From the IMG/VR virus record IMGVR_UViG_3300024999_000049, positions 1 through 64,000 of that record: a stretch of DNA of 64,000 nucleotides. The stretch is one strand, 5' to 3'. Both the position numbers and the translations under genes were made by a program. The notes under the pieces are model-generated. The model did not search any database. It was given only the letters and a program-made list of their open reading frames with translations, and was not told the origin of the DNA. The first letter of the stretch is position 1, and every line of letters begins with the position of its first letter. Below, in pieces: positions 56,377 through 64,000 of the stretch. The stretch is from a virus.

Positions 56377-57084
56377 TTACATTCTTATCCCATTATAAAT
56401 CGGACTAAACTCATACAACCATTCACTAACCTTTTTCTCCTGATCTGTCCATGATTCCCTGTTAAATACATTATCTGTCCCTTCAACTCTTTTGGGATAA
56501 GTAAAGAATCCAAAGTCAAATACATTCTTTGCTACAAACCTGATAGTATTGCTGTCATCTGTTATATCAGCATCGTAGTATCCGTCTTGTCCATTTTCTT
56601 CTCCACCGGAAGGATTAATATGTTTATATACCTTACTAACTTTAAATTGTGCTTGTCTTTCTGCTTTTGCTTTATTTTCTGCTTCTTGAATTGCTTTTTC
56701 TTCATTATCCTTTTTAATCAGATCAAGAATTATAGAAGTAAGTTTTTCTCTGATAACTTTATTAGGTATAGTTCCAGTACCTTCGAAAGTTTTATCAATA
56801 ATTCGTTTATAGTATATTGCTTTGTATTCATCTGTCCAACCTTCATTAAAAGGTAATGGTTTATAGGTATCAAGAGCAATTTGTTTTAGTTCGTTATTGT
56901 GGTTTAGGATTCTTGCGATAGCTTCAGCATTGATATAGACTGTGCTGTAATGCTGATTACGGATATCACGTATAATATCCTGTATTTTATATTCTGAAAT
57001 ACCGTTATATATTCCGTATGCATCTGAATCATTTACACGGAATTCTAAATCTCTGTTCAGGTCTTTTTGTTCTTCATTTTTCAT
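56377..57084 (-). CDS. Hypothetical protein of mobile-element type
   Basis: 235 residues; KIQDIIRDIRNQHYSTVYIN, YKPLPFNEGWTDEYKAIYYK, charged coil KAIQEAENKAKAERQAQF, and a Tyr-rich end. Leader has ATAACAGCCGACAGGCT. No family recognised with confidence. Confidence 0.6.
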   Translation of the reverse strand: MKNEEQKDLNRDLEFRVNDSDAYGIYNGISEYKIQDIIRDIRNQHYSTVYINAEAIARILNHNNELKQIALDTYKPLPFNEGWTDEYKAIYYKRIIDKTFEGTGTIPNKVIREKLTSIILDLIKKDNEEKAIQEAENKAKAERQAQFKVSKVYKHINPSGGEENGQDGYYDADITDDSNTIRFVAKNVFDFGFFTYPKRVEGTDNVFNRESWTDQEKKVSEWLYEFSPIYNGIRM

Positions 57085-57136
57085 GGTTAATTCTCCTTCT
57101 GGCTGTTATGGTTACCAACCTGTTAAAATTGTTCTT

Positions 57137-57376
57137 TTATTGTATTATCGTTACTTCTTGAATTTCTATATCCATAAATAATTTAAGCACTTCAATTTCC
57201 GTATTTGGAAACTTTTCAATCAAACTTTTTGCTACCTGTTCACAATAATCTTTATCGTAAAAGAAATGTGCGTTGAGTAAATCCCCTGTTAATTCAATCT
57301 CATTGTTTTCATTATATTTAATATACATTCCTTTTCCAATGTAAATTACACGATTTCTAAAAACTTTCTTAGCCAT
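57137..57376 (-). CDS. Hypothetical protein
   Basis: 79 residues, basic start MAKKVFRNRVIYIGKGMYIK, alpha/beta. No family recognised. Confidence 0.55.
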   Translation of the reverse strand: MAKKVFRNRVIYIGKGMYIKYNENNEIELTGDLLNAHFFYDKDYCEQVAKSLIEKFPNTEIEVLKLFMDIEIQEVTIIQ

Positions 57377-57415
57377 AATAATAACCCCTTTCTGTTATTC
57401 ATATTTTACCATTTA

Positions 57416-58039
57416 TTACGCTACACTTCTATACCCTGTTCCATGTTTTGTATTAGCCGTTACAATCTTATTTTCTGCTACCATGTTTTTAAACAACTCA
57501 TAAATATAATGCATATCAAGATCATTAGAAGAATAAACACCTATATAATTTAATAACCTTTTAATCCTATATTTACTTAATACTTTTTGCAAAGGATTCC
57601 AGCCATCTGTTATGAATAAATTCTTTCTTTTAGTCTTATATATCGTTAGTATATCCTGCTCAATTTCAACTCTTTTGGACTGTAGTATACTCATATATTC
57701 ATCATCTGTTATATCAAAAACTTCTTCATAAATATCTGTATTCCTAAATGTAAATAAATCATTATTCAAAAGGTTTTCGATTATCGGAATATTCTCTTCG
57801 ATCACTATACCAGATACTTGTTGAGGATGAAGATATAATTCCTGCTTGTCTTTTGTTACTGTGTTACAACCACTGTTAAATCTTTCTTTCTTAATTTCCC
57901 ATCCATTATTAAGGAATAAATCTGTTATTGACTTTTTGAATAACTCTCCATCTTCAGGAGTGTTCCAACCTACTCCATATTTTGAATTATAATATGAAGG
58001 TGTATTGATATTAAAATAAACTCTCTTAAATATTGACAT
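57416..58039 (-). CDS. Hypothetical protein of mobile-element type
   Basis: 207 residues; the string KDKQELYLHPQQVSGIVIEE and RLLNYIGVYSSNDLDMHYIY is one I associate with proteins of Lachnospiraceae plasmids and phages, function unknown. Leader ATAACAGGAGG. Confidence 0.55.
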   Translation of the reverse strand: MSIFKRVYFNINTPSYYNSKYGVGWNTPEDGELFKKSITDLFLNNGWEIKKERFNSGCNTVTKDKQELYLHPQQVSGIVIEENIPIIENLLNNDLFTFRNTDIYEEVFDITDDEYMSILQSKRVEIEQDILTIYKTKRKNLFITDGWNPLQKVLSKYRIKRLLNYIGVYSSNDLDMHYIYELFKNMVAENKIVTANTKHGTGYRSVA

Positions 58040-58072
58040 TGTAAATTTCCTCCTGTTATTATATTCGTTTTA

Positions 58073-58228
58073 TTATACTTCCATATGATCTATAATATCG
58101 TTATAACATATATTGTTATGTGACATCATAAAATATCCTAATGCTTCTGGTATACAATCGGCATCAATATGACATTCTTGTCTTTCTCCATTTTCAATAT
58201 AGTATATTGCATATGTACTTTGCTCCAT
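58073..58228 (-). CDS. Small Cys-containing protein
   Basis: 51 residues: MEQSTYAIYYIENGERQECH then DCIPEALGYFMMSHNNICYN. No family recognised. Confidence 0.5.
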   Translation of the reverse strand: MEQSTYAIYYIENGERQECHIDADCIPEALGYFMMSHNNICYNDIIDHMEV

Positions 58229-58285
58229 TTTCAATTACCTCCTGTTATTATACATACTCTGTTATTGGTTAATGAATCCGTCCTT

Positions 58286-58522
58286 TTATTTTCTTTTTAT
58301 TTTCAATTCACCATTGTAAAATTCAGTCTCTTCGTCACCTAAATAACCAAAATAAGTTAATAAATATTGTTTCAAGATATCTTTTGATTCTTCCCATATT
58401 CCCATTTGTGCTAAATGATTTTGAATCCTTTTTACTGTTTCACTATATCCTTCTTCCTTTACACTATTAAATTTTTCTTGAATAAAAGCTCTTACTAATT
58501 TTTCTTGCTGTTCATTAGTCAT
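58286..58522 (-). CDS. Hypothetical protein
   Basis: 78 residues; AFIQEKFNSVKEEGYSETVK and LKQYLLTYFGYLGDEETEF. No family recognised. Confidence 0.5.
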   Translation of the reverse strand: MTNEQQEKLVRAFIQEKFNSVKEEGYSETVKRIQNHLAQMGIWEESKDILKQYLLTYFGYLGDEETEFYNGELKIKRK

Positions 58523-58556
58523 TTTATTTTTTCCACCTTTCCGGCTGTTATAGCCT

Positions 58557-58574
58557 ATAAAAACATCTTTTTAT
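58557..58574 (-). repeat. ATAAAA-N6-TTTTAT junction element
   Basis: Exact copy; inner bases ACATCT; lies next to a GGCTGTTATAGCC hairpin. Confidence 0.75.
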
Positions 58575-58581
58575 TTACTTG

Positions 58582-58824
58582 TTACTCTTTACCTACAAAC
58601 ATTTTAAACAAAGTGGTTTTTGCATCCTTCCATGCTAGAATTGCTGTATGTTCTTTTGTGCCACAATATAACTCATTCAAAGACATATCAGAATTAGTTC
58701 CATATACTACATATATTTTTCCAATTGGTGTTTCTATTGTATATGTAGAAATAGCATATACTTTTCCGTTATGGTCTATTTTAATTTCATCTGTTAAGAT
58801 TGTCTTGGATTCAAATTCTTTCAT
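58582..58824 (-). CDS. Hypothetical protein
   Basis: 80 residues; beta-rich (VYAISTYTIETPIGKIYVVY). No family recognised. Confidence 0.5.
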   Translation of the reverse strand: MKEFESKTILTDEIKIDHNGKVYAISTYTIETPIGKIYVVYGTNSDMSLNELYCGTKEHTAILAWKDAKTTLFKMFVGKE

Positions 58825-58863
58825 ATTATACCTTCTTTCTCCTGCTCTGTTATGGCAGGACTA

Positions 58864-59067
58864 TTATACTATTTTCTTACCTCTTTTTGTCCAATCAAGA
58901 TTGTTCTTACAGAATTCCTCTGCCTGTTCATACGTCAAATTATCTTCTTGAAATGTACCATCTGGAGCGAATATTGCATAGCCTTGCTTTAGGGTATAGC
59001 CTTCAGGTATTTCCTTCTCAGTTTTTTCTTTTATACTCCAGTTGTTTAGTTTCTTAATTACTCGCAT
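58864..59067 (-). CDS. Hypothetical small protein
   Basis: 67 residues; MRVIKKLNNWSIKEKTEKEI then AIFAPDGTFQEDNLTYEQAE. No family recognised. Confidence 0.5.
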   Translation of the reverse strand: MRVIKKLNNWSIKEKTEKEIPEGYTLKQGYAIFAPDGTFQEDNLTYEQAEEFCKNNLDWTKRGKKIV

Positions 59068-59087
59068 TATTGTTATCCTCCTGTTAT

Positions 59088-59294
59088 TTAGTATTTAAAA
59101 GTTTCAATTGATTTTCTTAACTGATCCGAATAGTTTTTAGTTACTTCAATGAAATTAAGTGGAGGAACATTTTGTTTTGTACAATTGTTTATAACAGTTA
59201 CCCATCCATCTAAAGCAATATTTGTAACAATCCCAATTTCAACCACACTAGAATTATTATAAAATAGCAAATCTCCTTTTTTAATTTCAAACAT
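59088..59294 (-). CDS. Hypothetical small protein
   Basis: 68 residues, small barrel-like (LFYNNSSVVEIGIVTNIALD GWVTVINN). No family recognised. Confidence 0.5.
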   Translation of the reverse strand: MFEIKKGDLLFYNNSSVVEIGIVTNIALDGWVTVINNCTKQNVPPLNFIEVTKNYSDQLRKSIETFKY

Positions 59295-59341
59295 TGTTAT
59301 ACTCTCCTTCTACAGTTCGCCCTTTGTCGAATCGGTTGCTG

Positions 59342-59503
59342 TTATATCTCAATTCCAAAAGGTATATCTATATCATTTTCATGAAGTAAATCAACGATTA
59401 TTACATACCTTTCTCTTTCTTCTTCTGTTAATGTCTCTGTTAATTCTTTTTGTGTATAGATATAGAGTTCGTCAAGTAATGATTCAGAAAATTCCTTGTT
59501 CAT
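59342..59503 (-). CDS. Small protein, paralogue of 55362-55523
   Basis: 53 residues: MNKEFSESLLDELYIYTQKE, ETLTEEERERYVIIVDLLHE, NDIDIPFGIEI. Small helical family of mobile elements; role unknown. Strong leader ATAACAG is replaced here by TTTAAAAATG. Confidence 0.6.
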   Translation of the reverse strand: MNKEFSESLLDELYIYTQKELTETLTEEERERYVIIVDLLHENDIDIPFGIEI

Positions 59504-59524
59504 TTTTAATTTTTCCTTTCGCTA

Positions 59525-59719
59525 TTATTCCACTTCTATAACCAGCCCTACACCATCAATCGCATACATGTATGTTATTTCTTTATCCAATACTCTACCA
59601 TTGAATATTGCAGAATCTGTTTCTGTTAAAATGTTATAGGTTTCCTTCTCTTCATCCCATTGTTTTACTGTTACATTACCCTGTAATGTTATAGTATCTG
59701 TTATATCTCTAAGTGTCAT
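59525..59719 (-). CDS. Conserved small mobile-element protein
   Basis: 64 residues: MTLRDITDTITLQGNVTVKQ then WDEEKETYNILTETDSA. I recognise the RDIxDTITxQG start from conjugative elements and phages of Lachnospiraceae; role unknown. Confidence 0.6.
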   Translation of the reverse strand: MTLRDITDTITLQGNVTVKQWDEEKETYNILTETDSAIFNGRVLDKEITYMYAIDGVGLVIEVE

Positions 59720-59765
59720 TTTTATATTACCTTCTTTCTGTTTAAAATCCTTGTTTCATTTACTG

Positions 59766-59996
59766 TTAATACACCAATTCAGCAAACCACTCATTATTTT
59801 TCAACTCAACTTTTCTAATAAAGCTGTTCTGAATTCTATTCATCATTAATCCGTCAACTTCATCTTCACTTGTGAATTCTGCTGTTACTGGTTGCATTGC
59901 CTGAGTATATTGTAATTTATAGTTTATTTTTCTTTCGTCTTTCTCATCGAGTTTACACCATTCTTGAAAGTTCATACCGTAATAACTTTTTCTCAT
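59766..59996 (-). CDS. Hypothetical protein
   Basis: 76 residues: MRKSYYGMNFQEWCKLDEKD, helix-beta order, C-terminal ELVY. No family recognised. Confidence 0.5.
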   Translation of the reverse strand: MRKSYYGMNFQEWCKLDEKDERKINYKLQYTQAMQPVTAEFTSEDEVDGLMMNRIQNSFIRKVELKNNEWFAELVY

Positions 59997-60042
59997 TTTG
60001 TTACTCCTTTTACCAAATAAATTAATAGTTTCATTGGTCTCC

Positions 60043-60234
60043 TTATAGCGTTTCTGTTATATCTCTACCTGAATTTTCCCACTTAGTTACTGTAATTTTA
60101 TACCCTTCGCTTTCAGGAAATTTCACTTTAAAAATATTGTATATTGTTTTCAATTCATACATAACTGTTACTGATCTTTCGGCTGTAGCAAAGAAATGTT
60201 TGCCATTTAGAGATACATTAATTTCATAGTACAT
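60043..60234 (-). CDS. Conserved small mobile-element protein
   Basis: 63 residues: YYEINVSLNGKHFFATAERS then FPESEGYKITVTKWENSGRD. Pattern NGKHFFATAERS is one I recognise from mobile elements of Clostridia; function unknown. Confidence 0.6.
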   Translation of the reverse strand: MYYEINVSLNGKHFFATAERSVTVMYELKTIYNIFKVKFPESEGYKITVTKWENSGRDITETL

Positions 60235-60267
60235 ATATTATATCCTTCTTTCTGCCTGTATAGGCTG

Positions 60268-60441
60268 TTACTCTTCATAATCTAAACATTCTGTTATTGT
60301 TTCATCTGATGAAAATTTATCTTTAATATCCATATTCCTACTAGAACAGTATTCTAAACAATTTTCATCGTTACCATAATTACATTCATGTACAAATTTC
60401 TTACAACCATTACAAATACTATTGTTATCAGTAATTCTCAT
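60268..60441 (-). CDS. Small Cys-rich protein
   Basis: 57 residues: SICNGCKKFVHECNYGNDEN then CLEYCSSRNMD, six Cys. Zinc likely. Confidence 0.55.
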   Translation of the reverse strand: MRITDNNSICNGCKKFVHECNYGNDENCLEYCSSRNMDIKDKFSSDETITECLDYEE

Positions 60442-60451
60442 ACTTTACCTC

Positions 60452-60625
60452 TTAATATTCTTCTCCAAATTCATCACTCAGTAAACAAGTTAATTCTGTT
60501 ATTGTATTATCCAGTATATCCATTACCCTGTTCCCTACCTGTAGAGAATTATCATAGCTTGCTTTCTGGCTTTCCAGTTCATTAATTGTTATTTTAATCA
60601 TATTAATCATTATTGTTTTACTCAT
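60452..60625 (-). CDS. Small helical protein
   Basis: 57 residues: IMINMIKITINELESQKASY then NRVMDILDNTITELTCLLSD. No family recognised. Confidence 0.5.
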   Translation of the reverse strand: MSKTIMINMIKITINELESQKASYDNSLQVGNRVMDILDNTITELTCLLSDEFGEEY

Positions 60626-60710
60626 TGTTGTATTCTCCTTCTCCCTGTTTGCCCTATCGTCAAATCAGGGAATAAATGCATCATTTTATTGGGTATTATC
60701 GCCTGTTCTG

Positions 60711-60881
60711 TTATAGATATTTACCCAAATAAGCAACATCAAATTCACTATTAATCTTTTCAAGTTCATTCAGAATTTTATATTCTGTACTACCTTCAAT
60801 ATTTTTATTTGGTAACTTATCAAGTAATATATAAATGTTATCAAGACGTTTTTCTAGAAATTCTTTTTCTCTATATGTCAT
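60711..60881 (-). CDS. Small helical protein
   Basis: 56 residues: MTYREKEFLEKRLDNIYILL then STEYKILNELEKINSEF. No family recognised. Confidence 0.5.
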   Translation of the reverse strand: MTYREKEFLEKRLDNIYILLDKLPNKNIEGSTEYKILNELEKINSEFDVAYLGKYL

Positions 60882-60895
60882 AATATCACCCCTTT

Positions 60896-61150
60896 TTATC
60901 CTTTCATCAAATCATCAATTGTTATATCCAATAACTCACAAAGTTGTAAGGCTGTATAAAATGACGGTCTATTACCTTTAGTCTTTGTCCATGCATAAAC
61001 TGTTTGAATTCCAATATCTAAACTATCAGCAATATAATTATACTTGTATTTCTCAATTAATGGTTTTAAATTTTGTTTAATTGTCTCTGCATTAGTATTG
61101 TTATATTGCTGAATAATTTTGATAGTGTCCTGTTGCTGTTCTTTAGTCAT
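60896..61150 (-). CDS. Helix-turn-helix protein (XRE-like)
   Basis: 84 residues; KYKYNYIADSLDIGIQTVYA with WTKTKGNRPSFYTALQLCEL is a Cro/CI-like HTH, preceded by a charged helix. Probable local regulator. Confidence 0.7.
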   Translation of the reverse strand: MTKEQQQDTIKIIQQYNNTNAETIKQNLKPLIEKYKYNYIADSLDIGIQTVYAWTKTKGNRPSFYTALQLCELLDITIDDLMKG

Positions 61151-61175
61151 ACTCTTGTATCACCACCTATTATAA

Positions 61176-62088
61176 TTATCCTGCTACCTCCTGCAATTCG
61201 TTTACAAGGTCGTAAATGTCACCATCATATATTTTATTGAGTTTATCAAGTGATTTTTTGCATTTGCCATGAATTTTTTTCAGCTGTTCTACTATCTGTA
61301 TCATAACCAAAATTTGAACAAAAATCCTCAAATGATTCTGATCCGCTTACAGCATCAGAGACAAAACAGTAAAAAGCGTTTAATATATTGTATTCCTTTT
61401 CTAGTATTGGCTGTGCTATAGATGCCCAAAATTCAAATCTTGCCTTTTCTCCTGTCTCTACATTGGTGACTGTTATCATGTGGTTATTAAAATTGTTGTC
61501 GCTCCATTCTGCCTTTTTAGTTCCTTTATAACTTGCTTTTACCTCAAATTGTTTAAATGTTGCTTTATTTGTTTTTTGTTCTGTATGTTCTGGCTTGATA
61601 TACTTCTCGAATATAGCTGTTATTTCTGTTATTACTTCTTGCGGTAATGGTTCAACAAGCCAAGAATGACCATATTTATAACCGTTATCCTCATATAATC
61701 CGGCTGATTTTAACGCTTCACAAATAGCCGTATAATCATATTCGTTTGTTTTCTTCCATTCATCAATAAATGCTTGCTGTTTTGCTGTTCCTGCTTTCAT
61801 GTCGTTTAAATGCCATTTATTCCATATTGTTATTATAGTATTGAGGTCATTTTCAGATATAAACATTTCCTTATAACTTTTTATGTCTGCAATTTCTTCC
61901 GTGTTCTGTCCACCATTTCCACTCATTGAAAGGGTTTTATATGCTGTTATTGTTTGATGATCAATTGTCTGTGCTGTTCTAGTGTCTGCTTCCTGATGAA
62001 TTTCAAGATTGATATACATTTTCTTTCCTGTGTTCTTTACTCCTACATATAATTTTTTACTGTAAAGGGTTTTTGTATCGTTATACAT
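61176..62088 (-). CDS. Mobile-element protein with 3' frameshift
   Basis: Frame 0 runs from 62088 to a stop at 61246 (280 residues). The N-terminal KLYVGVKNTGKKMYINLEIH, VEPLPQEVITEITAIFEKYI and SFEDFCSNFGYDTDSRTAEK are typical of a Lachnospiraceae mobile-element family; I expect a C-terminal tail that here lies in the +1 frame: IHGKCKKSLDKLNKIYDGDI then YDLVNELQEVAG, ending at 61176. The switch is at a run of seven A on the coding strand (seven T at 61274-61280); deleting one A joins the two. Coordinates given are for the joined product. Confidence 0.65.
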
Positions 62089-62188
62089 TGTATAAACTCC
62101 TTTGCCTACCTGCTGTTATCAGTTCAGGATTTACGGCTTTTTAGATGTTTTACCATCTTTACAATACCATTATTAAAATGATACTGTA

Positions 62189-62206
62189 AACAGGGTAAAC
62201 CCTGTT
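62189..62206. terminator. Hairpin AACAGGG-TAAA-CCCTGTT
   Basis: Seven perfect pairs about seven nt past the stop of the gene at 62213, U-run poor. The arm carries the ATAACAG leader motif. Confidence 0.4.
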
Positions 62207-62212
62207 ATAATG

Positions 62213-62518
62213 CTATTTATCTTCGTCTTCCTCTTCTTCTTCAATTTCTTCTGTTTCTTGCTGACATTCGCATTCTTCCCCAGATTCGAAAAGTTCTCCA
62301 CATTCTGAACAAACTTCTTTTCCTATCCATTCGGCTACCGTTTCAAAATCAAACCAGAATAGATCATTTAATTCTGTTTCGCTCATACCATCTGGGTTAG
62401 TATCTTCCAGTATTGCTTCAATTTGATCAAATTCTTTAGAGGTTAACTTTTCCGCATTATCTTTTGCTCCACTCCAAAATTTAAAATTTGAAAGATTTTC
62501 TTCTTTATAAAGTTTCAT
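62213..62518 (-). CDS. Conserved mobile-element protein
   Basis: 101 residues: FKFWSGAKDNAEKLTSKEFD, ILEDTNPDGMSETELNDLFW, FDFETVAEWIGKE, then VCSECGELFESGEECEC. The first two thirds match a family common on Lachnospiraceae elements (FWSGAKDxA, ILEDxxPDGMxxTExNDxFWF); a Cys pair and very acidic tail are added here. Function unknown. Confidence 0.65.
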   Translation of the reverse strand: MKLYKEENLSNFKFWSGAKDNAEKLTSKEFDQIEAILEDTNPDGMSETELNDLFWFDFETVAEWIGKEVCSECGELFESGEECECQQETEEIEEEEEDEDK

Positions 62519-62579
62519 TATAAAACTCCTTGCAAACTGCTTGCCTTACGGTTCAAGTCTTACGTTTTTACTATACCTT

Positions 62580-62609
62580 ATTATAACATATAAGATATTA
62601 GTATGTCAA
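62580..62609 (-). promoter_or_regulatory. sigma-A promoter
   Basis: TTGACA-18 nt-TATAAT, with TG one base before -10. Drives the gene at 62213; leader of about 55 nt with ACGTAAG. Confidence 0.75.
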
Positions 62610-62669
62610 TACTATTTTAAAATATTTTTTTAATTTATTTTTATATTCACTTTATTGAATATTTACCCA

Positions 62670-62687
62670 ATAAAAATGGGATTTTAT
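62670..62687 (-). repeat. ATAAAA-N6-TTTTAT junction element
   Basis: Exact copy; inner bases ATGGGA. The stop of the gene at 62684 is inside the first arm. Confidence 0.75.
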
Positions 62688-62878
62688 TTACCAAAATTAT
62701 CATAATAATGTTTTGCTTCTAAAAATTGCATTCCTGCAATAAATCCATTTATTTCTTCATATGTACCAATATAAAGAGTCTCTTTATTTTTCAATATTGC
62801 AAAATTTAAATTATACGCTGGTTTTATTTCAATGTAACCACCTAAAAGCCTTTTAATTTCCTTCTCTTGATTAGTCAT
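62684..62878 (-). CDS. Hypothetical small protein
   Basis: 64 residues: MTNQEKEIKRLLGGYIEIKP then YIGTYEEINGFIAGMQFLEA. No family recognised. Confidence 0.5.
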   Translation of the reverse strand: MTNQEKEIKRLLGGYIEIKPAYNLNFAILKNKETLYIGTYEEINGFIAGMQFLEAKHYYDNFGK

Positions 62879-62928
62879 AAATTCCCTCCATATTATTATT
62901 ATATTCCTGTTACTCTATATCCTGTCTA

Positions 62929-63156
62929 TTATGCCATTTTAGCCCTGTACAAGCCTATTAATCTGCTCATATGTCCCGGTAATACCTTTCGCTTTTTGAT
63001 CTCCTGTGATACTAGTTTATATTCTGTTTTAAGCCGTAGCAAGGTTAAACTGTTGTTATACAAATTAGAGTTAAAATCTGCCATTAATTCCTCATAATTT
63101 GATTTTGTATGTAATAAGCCAGTGTTAGTAAATAGTTTCATGTCTGATTTATTCAT
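62929..63156 (-). CDS. Hypothetical helical protein
   Basis: 75 residues; NLYNNSLTLLRLKTEYKLVS and a basic end. No family recognised. Confidence 0.5.
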   Translation of the reverse strand: MNKSDMKLFTNTGLLHTKSNYEELMADFNSNLYNNSLTLLRLKTEYKLVSQEIKKRKVLPGHMSRLIGLYRAKMA

Positions 63157-63211
63157 TGTGCTTTTTCTCCCTTCTTATTATGATTAACAGTTTTGTTATA
63201 TAACAACTTTG

Positions 63212-63382
63212 TTATACTGCTATTTGAATATGTTTTGTCCATCGTGGTTGCTTTACTGGCTTGCTGATCTTTAGCCATAATTCCAGTAATTCCGCATTTG
63301 ACATAGATAATAAGTCTATGTATGTGTATATGTGTGTGCTGTGCTGTATTTTGCTTATTAAGATTGTGTTATTGTTCGGCAT
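63212..63382 (-). CDS. Small protein
   Basis: 56 residues from MPNNNTILISKIQHSTHIYT; start at 63382 after AAAGGAG. No family recognised. Confidence 0.5.
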   Translation of the reverse strand: MPNNNTILISKIQHSTHIYTYIDLLSMSNAELLELWLKISKPVKQPRWTKHIQIAV

Positions 63383-63436
63383 GGGGTTTACTCCTTTCTG
63401 ATTTATTTTTGATAGCCTGTTATGCCACCACATAAG

Positions 63437-63466
63437 CCCATGATATTATATTTGCTTTATCATGGG
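63437..63466. other. 8-bp hairpin upstream of gene 63212
   Basis: CCCATGAT and ATCATGGG around 14 nt, in the 150-nt gap between genes. No U-run. The rest of the gap holds a ATAACAG leader and no gene. Confidence 0.4.
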
Positions 63467-63535
63467 TTTAAATTGTGTCATATTCTGTTATTTAGTGTAT
63501 ACTACATACATTTTATTGAAAGCACTTTCCAATCT

Positions 63536-63904
63536 TTATAACTTTTGTAAATCTAAAATACAAACAAACTTTTTAAACCATTCTTCAGACACATTTCCAG
63601 ATAAAATATTGTCAATATCATCCATAATATCGTCAATATCACAAGATATAAATAAATCTGCTTTTTCAAGTTGTTGTAACTTGTTTCCTATTACTTTTGA
63701 CAAATTAACTTCAACGCTGTTATTTCTAATTTTTGTAATTGTCAAAAGTTTTGATAACGTTTCCATTGATATAGACCAGGAATCAGTTTCATCAGTTTCC
63801 TTTTTGTAAAAATATGTCTCTGTGTCATAATCTTTATCATGTACTGTTATTTCTTCGCCTTCCTCTGTTTGTTGAAGATAATCATATAATGTTATATTTT
63901 CCAT
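63536..63904 (-). CDS. Conserved mobile-element protein
   Basis: 122 residues: NITLYDYLQQTEEGEEITVH, DKDYDTETYFYK, then helical LSKLLTITKI and DIDDIMDDIDNIL. The LYDYLxxTxEGxEITVxDKDYD start is one I recognise from Lachnospiraceae elements. Function unknown. Confidence 0.65.
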   Translation of the reverse strand: MENITLYDYLQQTEEGEEITVHDKDYDTETYFYKKETDETDSWSISMETLSKLLTITKIRNNSVEVNLSKVIGNKLQQLEKADLFISCDIDDIMDDIDNILSGNVSEEWFKKFVCILDLQKL

Positions 63905-63918
63905 TTTTCGTTCCTCCC

Positions 63919-64000
63919 TTAATAATTGTTAATAAATTCTTCTGCCTCTTTTATACTTCCTGTTTCATGTTCTGGATACCTGCAACCTTCACCAAAAGAA
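63919..64000 (-). CDS. Partial gene at the window end
   Basis: The last 26 codons of a gene whose start lies right of base 64000: SFGEGCRYPEHETGSIKEAE then EFINNY. Too short to name. Confidence 0.5.
   Translation of the reverse strand, partial: SFGEGCRYPEHETGSIKEAEEFINNY

Noticed and set aside
61271-61285. Programmed -1 ribosomal frameshift at A-AAA-AAT
   Set aside because: A -1 slip leads to a frame with a short unrelated peptide; the conserved tail is in the +1 frame, so a base deletion or transcript slippage fits better.
1-64000. CRISPR array
   Set aside because: The many ATAAAA-N6-TTTTAT copies are dispersed at gene junctions, with no regular repeat-spacer units; no cas genes seen.

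Overview
The window reads as the replication, nucleotide-metabolism and accessory region of a large AT-rich phage (or phage-plasmid) of a Bacillota host, most likely a Clostridia/Lachnospiraceae-type bacterium. Grounds: almost every gene lies on the minus strand in long close-packed runs; Shine-Dalgarno sites are strong AGGAGG types; promoters are canonical sigma-A (TTGACA-17-TATAAT); one promoter carries a Gram-positive LexA box; and the gene set is viral (Gp157, DnaE-type polymerase, RecJ, DnaB, Toprim primase, SSB-like protein, class II ribonucleotide reductase, dUTPase, free-standing homing endonucleases). No structural or packaging genes are visible.

Layout, left to right. 0-5 kb: end of a RuvC-like resolvase, DNA polymerase III alpha (dnaE) and a LAGLIDADG endonuclease. 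5-8 kb: nucleotide-pool genes (MazG-like, nucleoside deoxyribosyltransferase-like, DUF5664/MazZ-like, possible divergent ThyX) and Gp157. 8-13 kb: VWA protein, HNH endonuclease, small unknowns, two tRNA-like genes with enlarged anticodon regions, dUTPase. 13-16 kb: nrdJ, split by a 170-nt group I intron. 16-31 kb: PcfJ-like protein, RecJ, a second LAGLIDADG enzyme, amidoligase, primase, DnaB, MT-A70 methyltransferase, lytic transglycosylase, Sak4-like ATPase and SSB-like protein, i.e. the replication/recombination core. 31-35 kb: a ribbon-helix-helix regulator divergent from a lone plus-strand gene, small zinc proteins, a metallophosphoesterase and a third tRNA-like gene. 35-41 kb: a LexA-box promoter, tyrosine-recombinase-related genes, XerD-type recombinase, sigma factor. 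41-53 kb: many small hypotheticals, one plus-strand gene, an AP2/HNH endonuclease and a 654-residue orphan protein. 53-64 kb: small proteins resembling families of Lachnospiraceae mobile elements, with a different leader style (ATAACAG before the ribosome site).

Non-coding structure is the most unusual part. An 18-nt element ATAAAA-N6-TTTTAT occurs exactly at least 22 times, at gene junctions, with the inner six bases different each time; in ten copies the stop codon of the upstream gene is the TAA inside the first arm. A near-identical sigma-A promoter cassette recurs, and four of its transcripts begin with a hairpin capped by a GNRA tetraloop. Three tRNA-like genes keep acceptor, D and T arms but carry inserted sequence where the anticodon arm should be. 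These are direct sequence observations; their functions are inferences.
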